64,000 nucleotides of DNA from G965202665 sp965243835 (GCA_965243835.1 OZ251578.1:2232001-2296000); one strand, 5' to 3'. Counted from the first letter of the stretch, positions 35,075 through 45,538 are shown. Numbers and translations: made by a program. The notes: generated from the letters alone by a model not told the origin.

Positions 35075-38000
35075 TTATTCGCCGGCGGCGGGCGGGGTGT
35101 AGTTGACGGCGCGGACGAAGAAGGAAGCCATCTGCGCCCGGGTTACGGGCTGGTCGGGACAGTAGTTGAGAGGCTCGGCGCTACACCCTCTGGTAACGCC
35201 GGTGTGATACATCCCCTCCACGGCCCGCACCACCTCCGGGTCCGCGCCCGCCACGTCGTTGAACAGGCCTTCGGGCTCGTCGACGGCGTTTATGTCGGGG
35301 AAGGAGGCGATCATCATCACCGCCATATCCGCCCGGGTTACCACCCCGCCGGGATTGAACACCCCGTCAGGAGCGGCGAAGGCCCCGGTGGAGACCACCC
35401 AATCGGCGAATGCGCGGTACCAGGCGTCGGCGGGGACGTCGCTGATTTCTATGCCTTCGGGAGGTGTGATGGGCCAGCGCCGGTTTACCGCCCGGTGCAG
35501 GAAAGCGGCCATCTGCCGGCGGGTGATCTGCGCCGACGGGCAGAACTTGGCGGCGTCCTGGGCGTCGCATCCCAGGGTGATCTCCCAGACGGCGATTTGT
35601 TCGATGTTGGCTTGGTGGACGCTGCCGTCGTCGTCGCAGAACCGCCCTTGGCATACCGGCGCCGGGGGCGGGGGCAGGGCAACCGGCCCGACGGGAGGCG
35701 GCGCGCCCCCACCGCCTCCTCCCCCTCCGCCTCCGCCGCCGCTGGGGGGCGGGGCTCCGCCTCCTCCGCCGCCTCCTCCTCCGCCGGGGTCGACGGAGTC
35801 TACGTTGGTGATTTGGAGGTACGCGGTGTGGGAAGCGTTGTTGAGGGCGGCGGCGGTTCCGGTTACGGCGATGCGTTCCGTTTGCTCGGACCGGGAGTCG
35901 CTGAGGATGACCACCCGGAAAGTTCCCGTACCGGATGACTGCTCGGCGGGGATGATGATAGTCAAAGAACGCGGGCTGAGATTTTGGTAGTCGGTGCCGC
36001 TCGAGGCGGTGCTCCCCGAGCCGCCTATGTTGACCCGCACCGGGGTGGGCTCGGTGCGACGGCTGCCCACCAAAGCGGCGGTTACGGTTACAGTAAGACG
36101 GGAGGTTCCCCGGTTCTCAGGAACGGACCTCGGGTTTACGGACATGGTGATCCCGGTGGGGGGGTCGTCGTTGTCGGCAATGGTGAGCACGGCGGGGACA
36201 ACGGCGAACCGGTCCAGTGTACCGGTTATTTGCAGAGTTTCGTCTTCTTCATCGAGGCTGTCGTCAACGACCGCGAGGGTGAAATCGGCGGTGGCGGAGT
36301 TACCACTGCCGGGGATGGTGATCTCAAACGGGTCAGCGGCAGTAGCCTGATAGTCAGCGGCGGAAACGGTGGAGGCGTCCCCGCCTATGTTGACCCGTAT
36401 CGTCTGCGCGTCGGGTTGGGTGTTGGTCCCGGGGTAGGAAGCCCGTACGGTCACGGTTTGAGACGCATCCCCTTCCCCGACCCGGGTAAGGGGATCATTG
36501 GAGGAGTCCAGCAACTCCAAGGTGACCGGATAGTCATCGTCGACGATCGTCAACGACGTGGGAGCGACGGTAAACCCGGTAACGCTCCCGGCGATGGTCA
36601 CCGTCTCCGGGCCTTCCGCGGTGGCGTCGTTTTCGGCGTTGCCTATCACCAGCTCAAACGTGTCCTCCCCGCTGGACTCATGGGCGGCAATGGTGACGGT
36701 AGCGCCGGTCACCGCCTGGTAGTCGGTCCCGGAAGTAGCCTCCCCCGAAGTTCCCACCGTCAACATAACGATCGTCGGCTCCGACAGCACCGTCGTGCCC
36801 TGATAGGAAGCCCGCACCCGCACCCGGGTCGTGCCGCTGTCCTCCCGCACGATTTCCACGTCGTTCCCGTTCGTATCCTGGAAAGACGCCACCTCCAGGT
36901 CGATGTTGGTCGGAGCGGTATCGTTGTCGGTAATCGTCAAACTGGATCCCACCACCGACACCGAACCCACATCGCTACCCGTGATCTGAATCGTCTTGTC
37001 GCCGTCAACTATGTTGTCATCGTTGACCGTGATCGTGAAGTTCGCCGTCCCGGTCGTCGTGTTAGCAGGCACCTCCACTCCCAAATCGTGGTTGGCGGGA
37101 GTGCCCGTCGGGTTGCTTATGCCGCTTACCCGGAAGTCCTCCCGCATCGCAAAGGACCCGTCGGTATCTTCCACGGCATCAGGCCCAGGGGCGATGTTGA
37201 GACCCACCACCCTCGGCGACGCGGTCGAGGCGGGCATGGTGACCTGCACCTGCACCGTCGTCGCCGCGGCTCCTTCCGCCACCGACGTCAACGCGCTGTT
37301 ATCAGCCGCGTTCTGGAACGATAACGTTATCCCGGAGTCCACGATACGCAACGTAGCCGAATCCGAGTTGGAAGTCCCCGCCGTGCCCGTAACCTTCAAC
37401 GTCTCCCCGCCCGCCTCCACAGTGCCGTCATCCGAGGCCGTCACATCAAACGTGCCGTTGCCCGATGTCTGCCCGGCGGTAATGTTGAAATTAAACGATG
37501 TCGAAGCCACGCACGCGTCCTCGGTAGTCACCGGACACGGCGAAACCAAAGAAGCCCCATTGGTGTCCCCGGTCGCCACCGCCACGCTCACCTGCGTATT
37601 CGCCGACAACTCGGAGCTGGTCGCGCCCCGGAACCCGGCGGTAACCGTAATGGTATGCGCCGCCGATCGCTCGATCACAGTCCCCGGTGATACCGACACC
37701 TCCAGCTCGTCGTCGCTAGCCCCGATAGTAAGCGTATCGTGGGCAACCGTCCCCCCGGGGACGGTAACGGTACCGGTAACCCGAAACGTCTCCGCCCCCT
37801 CCGTCACCGAATCATCGGTAACCTGCAACCCGCTCAGCGTCGTCCACCCACTCTGCGTTTGCCCGACGGGAATGGTCACCGTCGCCGGCGATGAGGGAGC
37901 GGTGAAATCAACCCCGCCCCCCGCCGCGGAAATCGGCGACTCCTCCCCCGCCGTAACCGACACCGCCAAACCCCCGCCCGTCGCATTCGTCACTCCCGAC

Positions 38001-40156
38001 CCCAGCGAGGCCCGCACCCGCACCGACGGCGTACCTCCCTCCGACAAGGCCTTCTCAAACGGCGGAGCCGTGGTGGAAACATCAGTGTCCGCCTCCAACG
38101 TAATCCCCAAATCATCATCGGTGATCGTCAACGTCGCCCCCGTCACCGCAAACCCCTCCGCCGTACCCTCTACATCTATGACTTCGGGACCCTCCGCCAA
38201 CACATCGTCGTCGATCATCAACCCCGTCAACGCCGTCCCGCTGCTAGTGGAGGTCGTACCGACCGGGATAGTCAACGTCACCGCCGTCCCCGGAGCGGTG
38301 AAATCCGCCGCCTCCGCATCGGCGCCCGCGGTGAACGACAACGTCACAACCACCGGATCCGCCAACGACGACGTCGTAACGCCCGGGAAGGCGGCCGTCG
38401 CCGACACCGCCCCCGCGTTCGTATCCCCTTCACCCACCGAACTGCTACTCAAGCTGATCTCAATCGGCTCCAAAATACTCAAATCAGCCTCGTTCACCAC
38501 AAACCCCGACGCCGTTCCGCTGAACCGAATCGTCTCCTCGCCCTCCACCGCCGTATCCGCCGTCGGCGTAACCCGCACATCCGCCGAACCACTCGTCTGC
38601 CCGCTCGGGATAACCACGTTCATCGTCCCCGACGACACCGTATAATCGGTCGCCGCGGCCGTCCCCCCCGCGGCGCCCGCCGTCACCGCCACCGTCGTAT
38701 CAGACGACACCGCCTGATTCACACTCGCCCGCACCCGCACCACCTGCTCCCCGGCGCCCTCCACCACCCCCGCCAACGCCGCCTCCCCGCTAACGGCTTC
38801 ACGAAAACTCAACGTCACAATCGGCTCGGAAACCGCCAATTCCGCCTCGGTAACATCCACCTCCTCGCCCCCCACGCTCGCCTCCCCGGACACCGTCACC
38901 GCCTCCGTGCCCCCGCCCTCAAAGTCGTTATCCGCCGCCGCCGTCACCCGCACCGTGGCGCTCCCCTGCAGAGCCCCCGCCGGGATGCTGACCGTAACCT
39001 CATTACTGTCCGCACCCGTCCCCGACGTCGTGAAATCCGTTCCCAGAGTCGCCCCGTTGGTTTCAGCCCCCGCCAACGTCACCGTCACATCCACCGGATC
39101 CGTCAACACCGACGACGTCCCCGCGAACTTCGCCGTCACCGTCACATCCTCCGAACTCCCCTCCTCCACCACCTCCGGACTCACCGACAACGTAACATCA
39201 GTATCATCATCCGAAATAACATACTCATGCCCCACCGCTCTAAAACCACTAGGAACACTAACGCTAATCTGGAAAGTCTCAGGACCCTCCACCACCTTAT
39301 CATCAGGCGCACAGTTTAGGGCGACGCTCCCCTGATCCAGCTCATTCCTCCAAATGTTACCCGAGGGAAGCCGAAATTGAGGGTCATTAGTAGCAGTAAA
39401 AACGTAATCAGTACCCTGTGTAGCAGTCCCATCCACCGACACAATCTTTACAGTTAGAGTATCAGTCCACTGATTACCACTAGAATGACCGAATTGATCC
39501 CAATCCCAACTTTTCCCCTCACCCAAATCAATCCTCAAACCCTCCCTATCATTATTTAGTAAATTACCAGGAAACCCTGTACAGGGCTCAGACAAATTCA
39601 ACCCCTCGGGCCCTCCCAAACGGACAGCCCGCTCCTCATCCCCAACAGATATATTAGCCTGATTCACCGTATAACCCGATGCCGTGCCCGAAATGGTAAA
39701 ACCATCATTAGGCTCTGTAACATCATCAGGAACAGTCGTAACCCAGAGATCAGTTTCCCCGCTCGTCGCCCCCGCGGCTATTGTCACGCTAAAAGTTCTA
39801 TCATTAACACCACCGTCCGTACCGCCCGACCAAATACCAAAATCCCCAATGCAATTATTAAGCGAAGTGGCCGTCTTCACACATCTATCCGAAATCGCGG
39901 TCCTGAGCCAATCGGTCACCGTAACCGACACCGTAACCGCAGTAGAACCCACCGCCGACGCCGCCGTCGCCCGCACCACTCCCTTCACCAGACCGCCATC
40001 CTCCTCCAACCTGGTAACCGTCCTATCCGCCGAACCCCCGGTACCGGGCTCAACAAAGCTCAACGTAATCGTCGTCTGCCCCCCCACCGGAACCGAAACC
40101 AACAACGCCGCACCCAACAAACCCAACCCCGCCGCCCACGCCAATACCCGCCGCAT
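35075..40156 (-). CDS. Giant surface protein 4: Calx-beta repeats with C-terminal SLH
   Basis: A 1693-residue paralogue starting MRRVLAWAAGLGL at 40156 with AAAGGAG upstream. It has about 11 Calx-beta-like modules: compared with copies 1-3 it lacks the module that opens ISLSVDTDSGED. From residue about 319 (DVTLSVSPEVVEEGSSEDVT) it is very close to copy 5. The copy-specific N-terminal part (30-318) includes two cysteines in a SEPCTGFPG-type motif shared with copy 5. The linker has two long Gly runs around APPPS. SLH repeats begin near residue 1501 and carry the AVWEITLGC form. Probably wall-anchored and surface-exposed. Confidence 0.88.
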   Translation of the reverse strand: MRRVLAWAAGLGLLGAALLVSVPVGGQTTITLSFVEPGTGGSADRTVTRLEEDGGLVKGVVRATAASAVGSTAVTVSVTVTDWLRTAISDRCVKTATSLNNCIGDFGIWSGGTDGGVNDRTFSVTIAAGATSGETDLWVTTVPDDVTEPNDGFTISGTASGYTVNQANISVGDEERAVRLGGPEGLNLSEPCTGFPGNLLNNDREGLRIDLGEGKSWDWDQFGHSSGNQWTDTLTVKIVSVDGTATQGTDYVFTATNDPQFRLPSGNIWRNELDQGSVALNCAPDDKVVEGPETFQISVSVPSGFRAVGHEYVISDDDTDVTLSVSPEVVEEGSSEDVTVTAKFAGTSSVLTDPVDVTVTLAGAETNGATLGTDFTTSGTGADSNEVTVSIPAGALQGSATVRVTAAADNDFEGGGTEAVTVSGEASVGGEEVDVTEAELAVSEPIVTLSFREAVSGEAALAGVVEGAGEQVVRVRASVNQAVSSDTTVAVTAGAAGGTAAATDYTVSSGTMNVVIPSGQTSGSADVRVTPTADTAVEGEETIRFSGTASGFVVNEADLSILEPIEISLSSSSVGEGDTNAGAVSATAAFPGVTTSSLADPVVVTLSFTAGADAEAADFTAPGTAVTLTIPVGTTSTSSGTALTGLMIDDDVLAEGPEVIDVEGTAEGFAVTGATLTITDDDLGITLEADTDVSTTAPPFEKALSEGGTPSVRVRASLGSGVTNATGGGLAVSVTAGEESPISAAGGGVDFTAPSSPATVTIPVGQTQSGWTTLSGLQVTDDSVTEGAETFRVTGTVTVPGGTVAHDTLTIGASDDELEVSVSPGTVIERSAAHTITVTAGFRGATSSELSANTQVSVAVATGDTNGASLVSPCPVTTEDACVASTSFNFNITAGQTSGNGTFDVTASDDGTVEAGGETLKVTGTAGTSNSDSATLRIVDSGITLSFQNAADNSALTSVAEGAAATTVQVQVTMPASTASPRVVGLNIAPGPDAVEDTDGSFAMREDFRVSGISNPTGTPANHDLGVEVPANTTTGTANFTITVNDDNIVDGDKTIQITGSDVGSVSVVGSSLTITDNDTAPTNIDLEVASFQDTNGNDVEIVREDSGTTRVRVRASYQGTTVLSEPTIVMLTVGTSGEATSGTDYQAVTGATVTIAAHESSGEDTFELVIGNAENDATAEGPETVTIAGSVTGFTVAPTSLTIVDDDYPVTLELLDSSNDPLTRVGEGDASQTVTVRASYPGTNTQPDAQTIRVNIGGDASTVSAADYQATAADPFEITIPGSGNSATADFTLAVVDDSLDEEDETLQITGTLDRFAVVPAVLTIADNDDPPTGITMSVNPRSVPENRGTSRLTVTVTAALVGSRRTEPTPVRVNIGGSGSTASSGTDYQNLSPRSLTIIIPAEQSSGTGTFRVVILSDSRSEQTERIAVTGTAAALNNASHTAYLQITNVDSVDPGGGGGGGGGGAPPPSGGGGGGGGGGGGAPPPVGPVALPPPPAPVCQGRFCDDDGSVHQANIEQIAVWEITLGCDAQDAAKFCPSAQITRRQMAAFLHRAVNRRWPITPPEGIEISDVPADAWYRAFADWVVSTGAFAAPDGVFNPGGVVTRADMAVMMIASFPDINAVDEPEGLFNDVAGADPEVVRAVEGMYHTGVTRGCSAEPLNYCPDQPVTRAQMASFFVRAVNYTPPAAGE

Positions 40157-40228
40157 CGCAGCTCCTTTCTAGCAACCAGCCCCAACCTCAGGGGCACCGG
40201 AACCCCTATTACAAGCCCGACAGGCAAA

Positions 40229-40262
40229 ACGCTACCCCCCCCCCCCCCCCCCGATTTGTCAA
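40229..40262 (-). promoter_or_regulatory. Promoter of giant gene 4 with 18-G spacer run (spacer 22)
   Basis: Minus-strand TTGACA (40257-40262), AATC, 18 G (40235-40252), TAGCGT (40229-40234). A 22-nt spacer should be nearly inactive for a sigma-70 holoenzyme. Confidence 0.7.
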
Positions 40263-40390
40263 GTCATACCCGCCCCGCCGCCCCCAAACATCCACCGCGG
40301 CGGGGCCCCGCGCCTGCGTTCCAATCCCGTCTACGCCCCCGGAGGGCTCCGGCCAACGCCCGCCCGGCTCGGGTGCCCGCGGCCAGGGTT
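40263..40390. repeat. Copy of the era-side flank (partner of 45641-45760)
   Basis: About 120 nt upstream of giant gene 4 match the DNA between giant gene 5 and era, in the same order. The match ends where the dehydratase fragment begins, so the tandem-duplication joint is near 40390-40400. The gap 40157-40486 holds only this flank, the promoter and the fragment. Confidence 0.75.
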
Positions 40391-40398
40391 TCGCGTCC

Positions 40399-40475
40399 CC
40401 CCGATATAGACATCAGGTACAACCGGGTGCGGCTGACCCTCACCACCCGCGACCAGGGCGGACTCACCGAAAAGA
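40399..40475 (+). pseudogene. Dehydratase gene fragment left at a duplication joint
   Basis: About 75 nt nearly identical to 17760-17840 of the pterin-4a-carbinolamine dehydratase gene (the DIDIRYNRVRL-coding part onward). It has a few substitutions and a one-base loss in the A-run, then runs straight into the end of giant gene 5. The 5' half is absent, so it cannot function. Confidence 0.88.
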
Positions 40476-40486
40476 CACCGACGCGG

Positions 40487-43400
40487 TTACGACTCGGCGG
40501 CGGGCGGGGTGTAGTTGACGGCGCGGACGAAGAAGGAAGCCATCTGCGCCCGGGTTACGGGCTGGTCGGGGCAGTAGTTGAGAGGCTCGGCGCTACACCC
40601 TCTGGTAACGCCGGTGTGATACATCCCCTCCACGGCCCGCACCACCTCCGGGTCCGCGCCCGCCACGTCGTTGAACAGGCCTTCGGGCTCGTCGACGCCG
40701 TTTATGTCGGGGAAGGAGGCGATCATCATCACCGCCATATCCGCCCTGGTGACCACCCCACTGGGATCGAACACCCCGTCGGGAGCGGCGAAGGCCCCGG
40801 TGGAGACCACCCAATCGGCGAATGCGCGGTACCAGGCGTCGGCGGGTACGTCGCTGATTTCTATGCCTTCAGGGGGTGTGATGGGCCAGCGCCGGTTTAC
40901 CGCCCGGTGCAGGAAAGCGGCCATCTGCCGGCGGGTGATCTGCGCCGACGGGCAGAACTTGGCGGCGTCCTGGGCATCGCATCCCAAGGTGATCTCCCAG
41001 ACGGCGATCTGTTCGATGTTGGCTTGGTGGACGCTGCCGTCGTCATCGCAGAACCGCCCTTGGCATACCGGCGCCGGAGGGGGCGGGGCTGGCGGCCCGA
41101 CGGGAGGCGGCGCGCCTCCCCCTCCGCCTCCGCCGCCGCTGGGGGGCGGGGCTCCTCCTCCGCCGCCTCCTCCGCCGGGGTCGGCGGATTCTACGTTGGT
41201 GATTTGGAGGTACGCGGTGTGGGAAGCGTTGTTGAGGGCGGCGGCGACACCGGTTACGGCGATGCGTTCCGTTTGCTCGGACCGGGAGTCGCTGAGGATG
41301 ACCACCCGGAAAGTTCCCGTACCGGATGACTGCTCGGCGGGGATGATGATAGTCAAAGAACGCGGGCTGAGATTTTGGTAGTCGGTGCCGCTCGAGGCCG
41401 TACTCCCGGAACCGCCGATGCTGACCCGCACGGAAGTGGGCTCGGTGCGACGACTGCCCACCAAAGTGGCGGTGACGGTCACGGCAAGGCGGGAGGTTCC
41501 CCGGTTCTCGCTAACAGACCTCGGGTTTACGGACAAGGTGATCCCGGTGGGGGGACCGTCGTCGTCGGCAACGGTGAGCACGGCGGGGATGACGACGAAC
41601 CCATCCAGGGCACCGGCTACTTGCAGGGTTTCATCTTCTTCATCGATGTTGTCGTCAACGACCGCGAGGGTGAAAGTCCCGGTGGCGGAGTTATCACCAC
41701 CCGGGATGGTTATCTCAAACGGGTCAGCGGCGAAAGTAGCCCGATAATCGGCGGCGGAGACGGAGGAGGCGTCCCCGCCTACGTTGACCCGTATCGTCTG
41801 CGCGTCGGGTTGGGTGTTGGTCCCGGGGTAGGAAGCGCGCACAGTCACGGTTTGAGACGCATCCCCTTCCCCGACCCGGGTAAGGGGATCATTGGAGGAG
41901 TCCAGCAACTCCAAGGTGACCGGATAGTCATCGTCGACGATCGTCAACGACGTGGGAGCGACGGTAAACCCGGTAACGCTCCCGGCGATGGTCACCGTCT
42001 CCGGGCCTTCCGCGGTGGCGTCGTTTTCGGCGTTGCCTATCACCAGCTCAAACGTGTCCTCCCCGCTGGACTCATGGGCGGCAATGGTGACGGTAGCGCC
42101 GGTCACCGCCTGGTAGTCGGTCCCGGAAGTAGCCTCCCCCGAAGTTCCCACCGCCAACGCAACGGTCGTCGGCTCCGACAGCACCGTGGCGCCCTGGTAG
42201 GAAGCCCGCACCCGCACCCGGGTCGTGCCGCTGTCCTCCCGCACGATTTCCACGTCGTTCCCGTTCGTATCCTGGAAAGACGCCACCTCCAAGTCGATGT
42301 TGGTCGGAGCGGTATCGTTGTCGGTAATCGTCAAACTGGATCCCACCACCGGAACCGAACCCACATCGCTACCCGTGATCTGAATCGTCTTGTCGCCATC
42401 TACTATGTTGTCGTCGTTGACCGTGATCGTGAAGTTCGCCGTCCCGGTCGTCGAGTTAGCAGGCACCTCCACTCCCAAGTCGTGGTTGGCGGGAGTGTTC
42501 GTCGGGTTGGTTATGCCGCTTACCCGGAAGTCCTCCCGCATCGCAAAGGACCCGTCGGTGTCTTCCACGGTATCGACCCCGGCGGCGATGTTGAGACCCA
42601 CCACCCTCGGCGACGCGGTCGAGGCGGGCATGGTGACCTGCACCTGCACCGTCGTCGCCGCGGCTCCTTCCGCCAGCGACGTCAACGCGCTGTTGTCAGC
42701 CGCGTTCTGAAAAGCCAACGTTATCCCGGAGTCCACGATACGCAACGTATCCGAATCCGAGTTGGAAGTCCCCGCCGTGCCCGTAATCTTCAACGTCTCC
42801 CCGCCCGCCTCCACCGTGCCGTCATCCCGGGCCGTCACATCAAACGTGCCGCTACCCGATGTCTGCCCGGCGGGGATGCTGACGTTAAACGACGCCGAAC
42901 TCACGCACGCGTCCTCGGTAGTCGGCGGACACGACGAAGCCAAAGTAGCCCCGTTGGCGTCCCCGGTCGCTACCGCCACGCTCACCTGCGTCGCCGCTGT
43001 TAACTCGGAGCTGGTCGCGCCCCGGAACCCGGCGGTAACCGTAATCGTATGCGCCGTCCCTCCCTCTATTATCGTCCCCGGCGACACCGACACCTCCATC
43101 TCATTGTCGCTGGCCCCGATAGTGAGCGTATCGTGGGCAACCGTCCCGCCGGGAATGGTAACGGTACCGGTAACCCGAAACGTCTCCGCCCCCTCCGTCA
43201 CCGAATCATCGGTAACCTGCAACCCGCTCAGCGTCGTCCACCCGCTCTGCGTTTGCCCGACGGGAATGGTCACCGTCGCCGGCGATGAGGGAGCGGTGAA
43301 ATCAACCCCGCCCCCCGCCGCGGAAATCGGCGACTCCTCCCCCGCCGTAACCGACACCGCCAAACCCCCGCCCGTCTGATTCGTCACTCCCGACCCCAGC

Positions 43401-45538
43401 GAGGCCCGCACCCGCACCGACGGCGTACCTCCCTCCGACAAGGCCTTCTCAAACGGCGGAGCCGTGGTGGAAACATCAGTGTCCGCCTGCAACGTAATCC
43501 CCAAATCATTATCGGTGATCGTCAACGGCGCCCCCATCACCGCAAACCCCTCCGCAACACCCCCCACATCGATGACTTCGGGACCCTCCGCCAACACATC
43601 GTCGTCGATCATCAACCCCGTCAACACCGTCCCGCTGCTAGTAAGCGTCGCACCGGCCGGGATGGTCAACGTCACCGCCGTCCCCGGAGCGGTGAAATCC
43701 GCCGCCTCCGCATCGGCGCCCGGAGTGAACGACAACGTCACAACCACCGGATCCGTCAACGACGACGTCGTAACGCCCGGGAAGGCGGCCGTCGCCGACA
43801 CCGCCCCCGCGTTCGTATCCCCTTCACCCACCGAACTGCTACTCAAGCTGATCTCAATCGGCTCCAAAATACTCAAATCAGCCTCGTTCACCACAAACCC
43901 CGACGCCGTTCCGCTGAACCGAATCGTCTCCTCGCCCTCCACCGCCGTATCCGCCGTCGGCGTAACCCGCACATCCGCCGAACCACTCGTCTGCCCGCTC
44001 GGGATAACCACGTTCATCGTCCCCGACGACACCGTATAATCGGTCGCCGCGGCCGTCCCTCCCGCGGCGCCCGCCGTCACCGCCACCGTCGTATCAGACG
44101 ACACCGCCTGATTCACACTCGCCCGCACCCGCACCACCTGCTCCCCGGCGCCCTCCACCACCCCCGCCAACGCCGCCTCCCCGCTAACGGCCTCATGAAA
44201 ACTCAACGTCACAATCGGCTCGGAAACCGCCAATTCCGCCTCGGTAACATCCACCTCCTCGCCCCCCACGCTCGCCTCCCCGGACACCGTCACCGCCTCC
44301 GTGCCCCCGCCCTCAAAGTCGTTATCCGCCGCCGCCGTCACCCGCACCGTGGCGCTCCCCTGCAGAGCCCCCGCCGGGATGCTGACCGTAACCTCATTAC
44401 TGTCCGCACCCGACCCCGACACTGTGAAATCCGTTCCCAGAGTCGCCCCATTGGGCTCAGCCCCCGCCAACGTCACCGTCACATCCACCGGATCCGTCAA
44501 CACCGACGACGTCCCCGCGAACTTCGCCGTCACCGTCACATCCTCCGAACTCCCCTCCTCCACCACCTCCGGACTCACCGACAACGTAACATCAGCATCA
44601 TTATCCGAAATAACATACTCACGCCCCAACGCTCTATACCCGCTGGGAATACCGCTAAGGCTAATCCGGAAAGTCTCAGGACCCTCCACCACAGCATCAT
44701 CATTCGCAACACAGTTTAGGGAGACACTCCCCCGATCCGTCCCCGCCCTCCAAAGGTTACCCGAGGGAAGCTCAAATCGACTCCCACCAGTATTAGTAAA
44801 AACGTAATCAGTACCCACTGTCGCAGTCCCGTCCACCGACACAATAGTTAAATTCATAGCACCAACAACGGAATTACGCGCAGTATAGAAAGTATCCCAA
44901 GTGGTCCCACCGCCTATATCAACCCTCAATTCGGTATGCACAGCACCAGGAAACCCTTCACAGGGCTCAGACAAATTCAAAGCCGGCCCATTCAAACGAA
45001 TAGTCCGTTCCGAATCTACAAGAGTTATATAAGCTGGAGTAAACGTATACCCCGTCGCCGAGCCCGAAATAGTAAAACCATCAGTTCCGCTCTCCGAAAT
45101 ATCATCAGGAACAGGATAAACCCACAAAACAGTTTCCCCGCTCGTCTCCCCCGCGTCGATTGTCACATTAAAGGATAGATCATTAACACCACCGCTCGTA
45201 CCACCCGACCAAAAACCAAAATCTGCAATGCCGCAATTATTAAGCGCAGTGCTCGTCTTCGTACATAACCTCGACAACGTGGTACCACTCCAATTAGTCA
45301 CCGTCACCGCCACCGTAACCCCAGAAGAACCCACCGCCGACGCCGATGTCGCCCGCACCACCCCTATCAAAAGACCGTCATCCTCCCCCATACTGGTAAT
45401 CGTCATCTCCGCCGAATCCCCGGCGGCGGGCTTAATCAGGCTCAACGTAATCGTCGTCTGCCCCCCCACCGGAACCGAAACCAACAACGCCGCACCCAAC
45501 AAACCCAACCCCGCCGCCCACGCCAATACCCGCCGCAT
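40487..45538 (-). CDS. Giant surface protein 5: Calx-beta repeats with C-terminal SLH
   Basis: A 1683-residue paralogue with the start at 45538 (AAAGGAG upstream) and the same signal peptide as copy 4. About 11 Calx-beta-like modules follow a copy-specific N-terminus (30-312). From there the sequence tracks copy 4, with local differences such as AHTITVTAGFRGATSSELTA followed by a more copy-2-like stretch (ASSCPP). The linker is the shortest of the five. SLH repeats begin near residue 1491 and contain small changes (FDPSGVVTRADM). It is the copy nearest era and, judging by its flanks, probably one end of the original duplication. Confidence 0.88.
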   Translation of the reverse strand: MRRVLAWAAGLGLLGAALLVSVPVGGQTTITLSLIKPAAGDSAEMTITSMGEDDGLLIGVVRATSASAVGSSGVTVAVTVTNWSGTTLSRLCTKTSTALNNCGIADFGFWSGGTSGGVNDLSFNVTIDAGETSGETVLWVYPVPDDISESGTDGFTISGSATGYTFTPAYITLVDSERTIRLNGPALNLSEPCEGFPGAVHTELRVDIGGGTTWDTFYTARNSVVGAMNLTIVSVDGTATVGTDYVFTNTGGSRFELPSGNLWRAGTDRGSVSLNCVANDDAVVEGPETFRISLSGIPSGYRALGREYVISDNDADVTLSVSPEVVEEGSSEDVTVTAKFAGTSSVLTDPVDVTVTLAGAEPNGATLGTDFTVSGSGADSNEVTVSIPAGALQGSATVRVTAAADNDFEGGGTEAVTVSGEASVGGEEVDVTEAELAVSEPIVTLSFHEAVSGEAALAGVVEGAGEQVVRVRASVNQAVSSDTTVAVTAGAAGGTAAATDYTVSSGTMNVVIPSGQTSGSADVRVTPTADTAVEGEETIRFSGTASGFVVNEADLSILEPIEISLSSSSVGEGDTNAGAVSATAAFPGVTTSSLTDPVVVTLSFTPGADAEAADFTAPGTAVTLTIPAGATLTSSGTVLTGLMIDDDVLAEGPEVIDVGGVAEGFAVMGAPLTITDNDLGITLQADTDVSTTAPPFEKALSEGGTPSVRVRASLGSGVTNQTGGGLAVSVTAGEESPISAAGGGVDFTAPSSPATVTIPVGQTQSGWTTLSGLQVTDDSVTEGAETFRVTGTVTIPGGTVAHDTLTIGASDNEMEVSVSPGTIIEGGTAHTITVTAGFRGATSSELTAATQVSVAVATGDANGATLASSCPPTTEDACVSSASFNVSIPAGQTSGSGTFDVTARDDGTVEAGGETLKITGTAGTSNSDSDTLRIVDSGITLAFQNAADNSALTSLAEGAAATTVQVQVTMPASTASPRVVGLNIAAGVDTVEDTDGSFAMREDFRVSGITNPTNTPANHDLGVEVPANSTTGTANFTITVNDDNIVDGDKTIQITGSDVGSVPVVGSSLTITDNDTAPTNIDLEVASFQDTNGNDVEIVREDSGTTRVRVRASYQGATVLSEPTTVALAVGTSGEATSGTDYQAVTGATVTIAAHESSGEDTFELVIGNAENDATAEGPETVTIAGSVTGFTVAPTSLTIVDDDYPVTLELLDSSNDPLTRVGEGDASQTVTVRASYPGTNTQPDAQTIRVNVGGDASSVSAADYRATFAADPFEITIPGGDNSATGTFTLAVVDDNIDEEDETLQVAGALDGFVVIPAVLTVADDDGPPTGITLSVNPRSVSENRGTSRLAVTVTATLVGSRRTEPTSVRVSIGGSGSTASSGTDYQNLSPRSLTIIIPAEQSSGTGTFRVVILSDSRSEQTERIAVTGVAAALNNASHTAYLQITNVESADPGGGGGGGGAPPPSGGGGGGGGAPPPVGPPAPPPPAPVCQGRFCDDDGSVHQANIEQIAVWEITLGCDAQDAAKFCPSAQITRRQMAAFLHRAVNRRWPITPPEGIEISDVPADAWYRAFADWVVSTGAFAAPDGVFDPSGVVTRADMAVMMIASFPDINGVDEPEGLFNDVAGADPEVVRAVEGMYHTGVTRGCSAEPLNYCPDQPVTRAQMASFFVRAVNYTPPAAES

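Noticed and set aside
18000..45500. Many long plus-strand frames opposite the five giant genes (for example 19588-20595, 24542-25879, 41375-43003)
   Set aside because: They mirror the minus-strand codons, have Ser/Thr/Pro- or Arg-rich artefact composition, recur in each copy and lack start signals.
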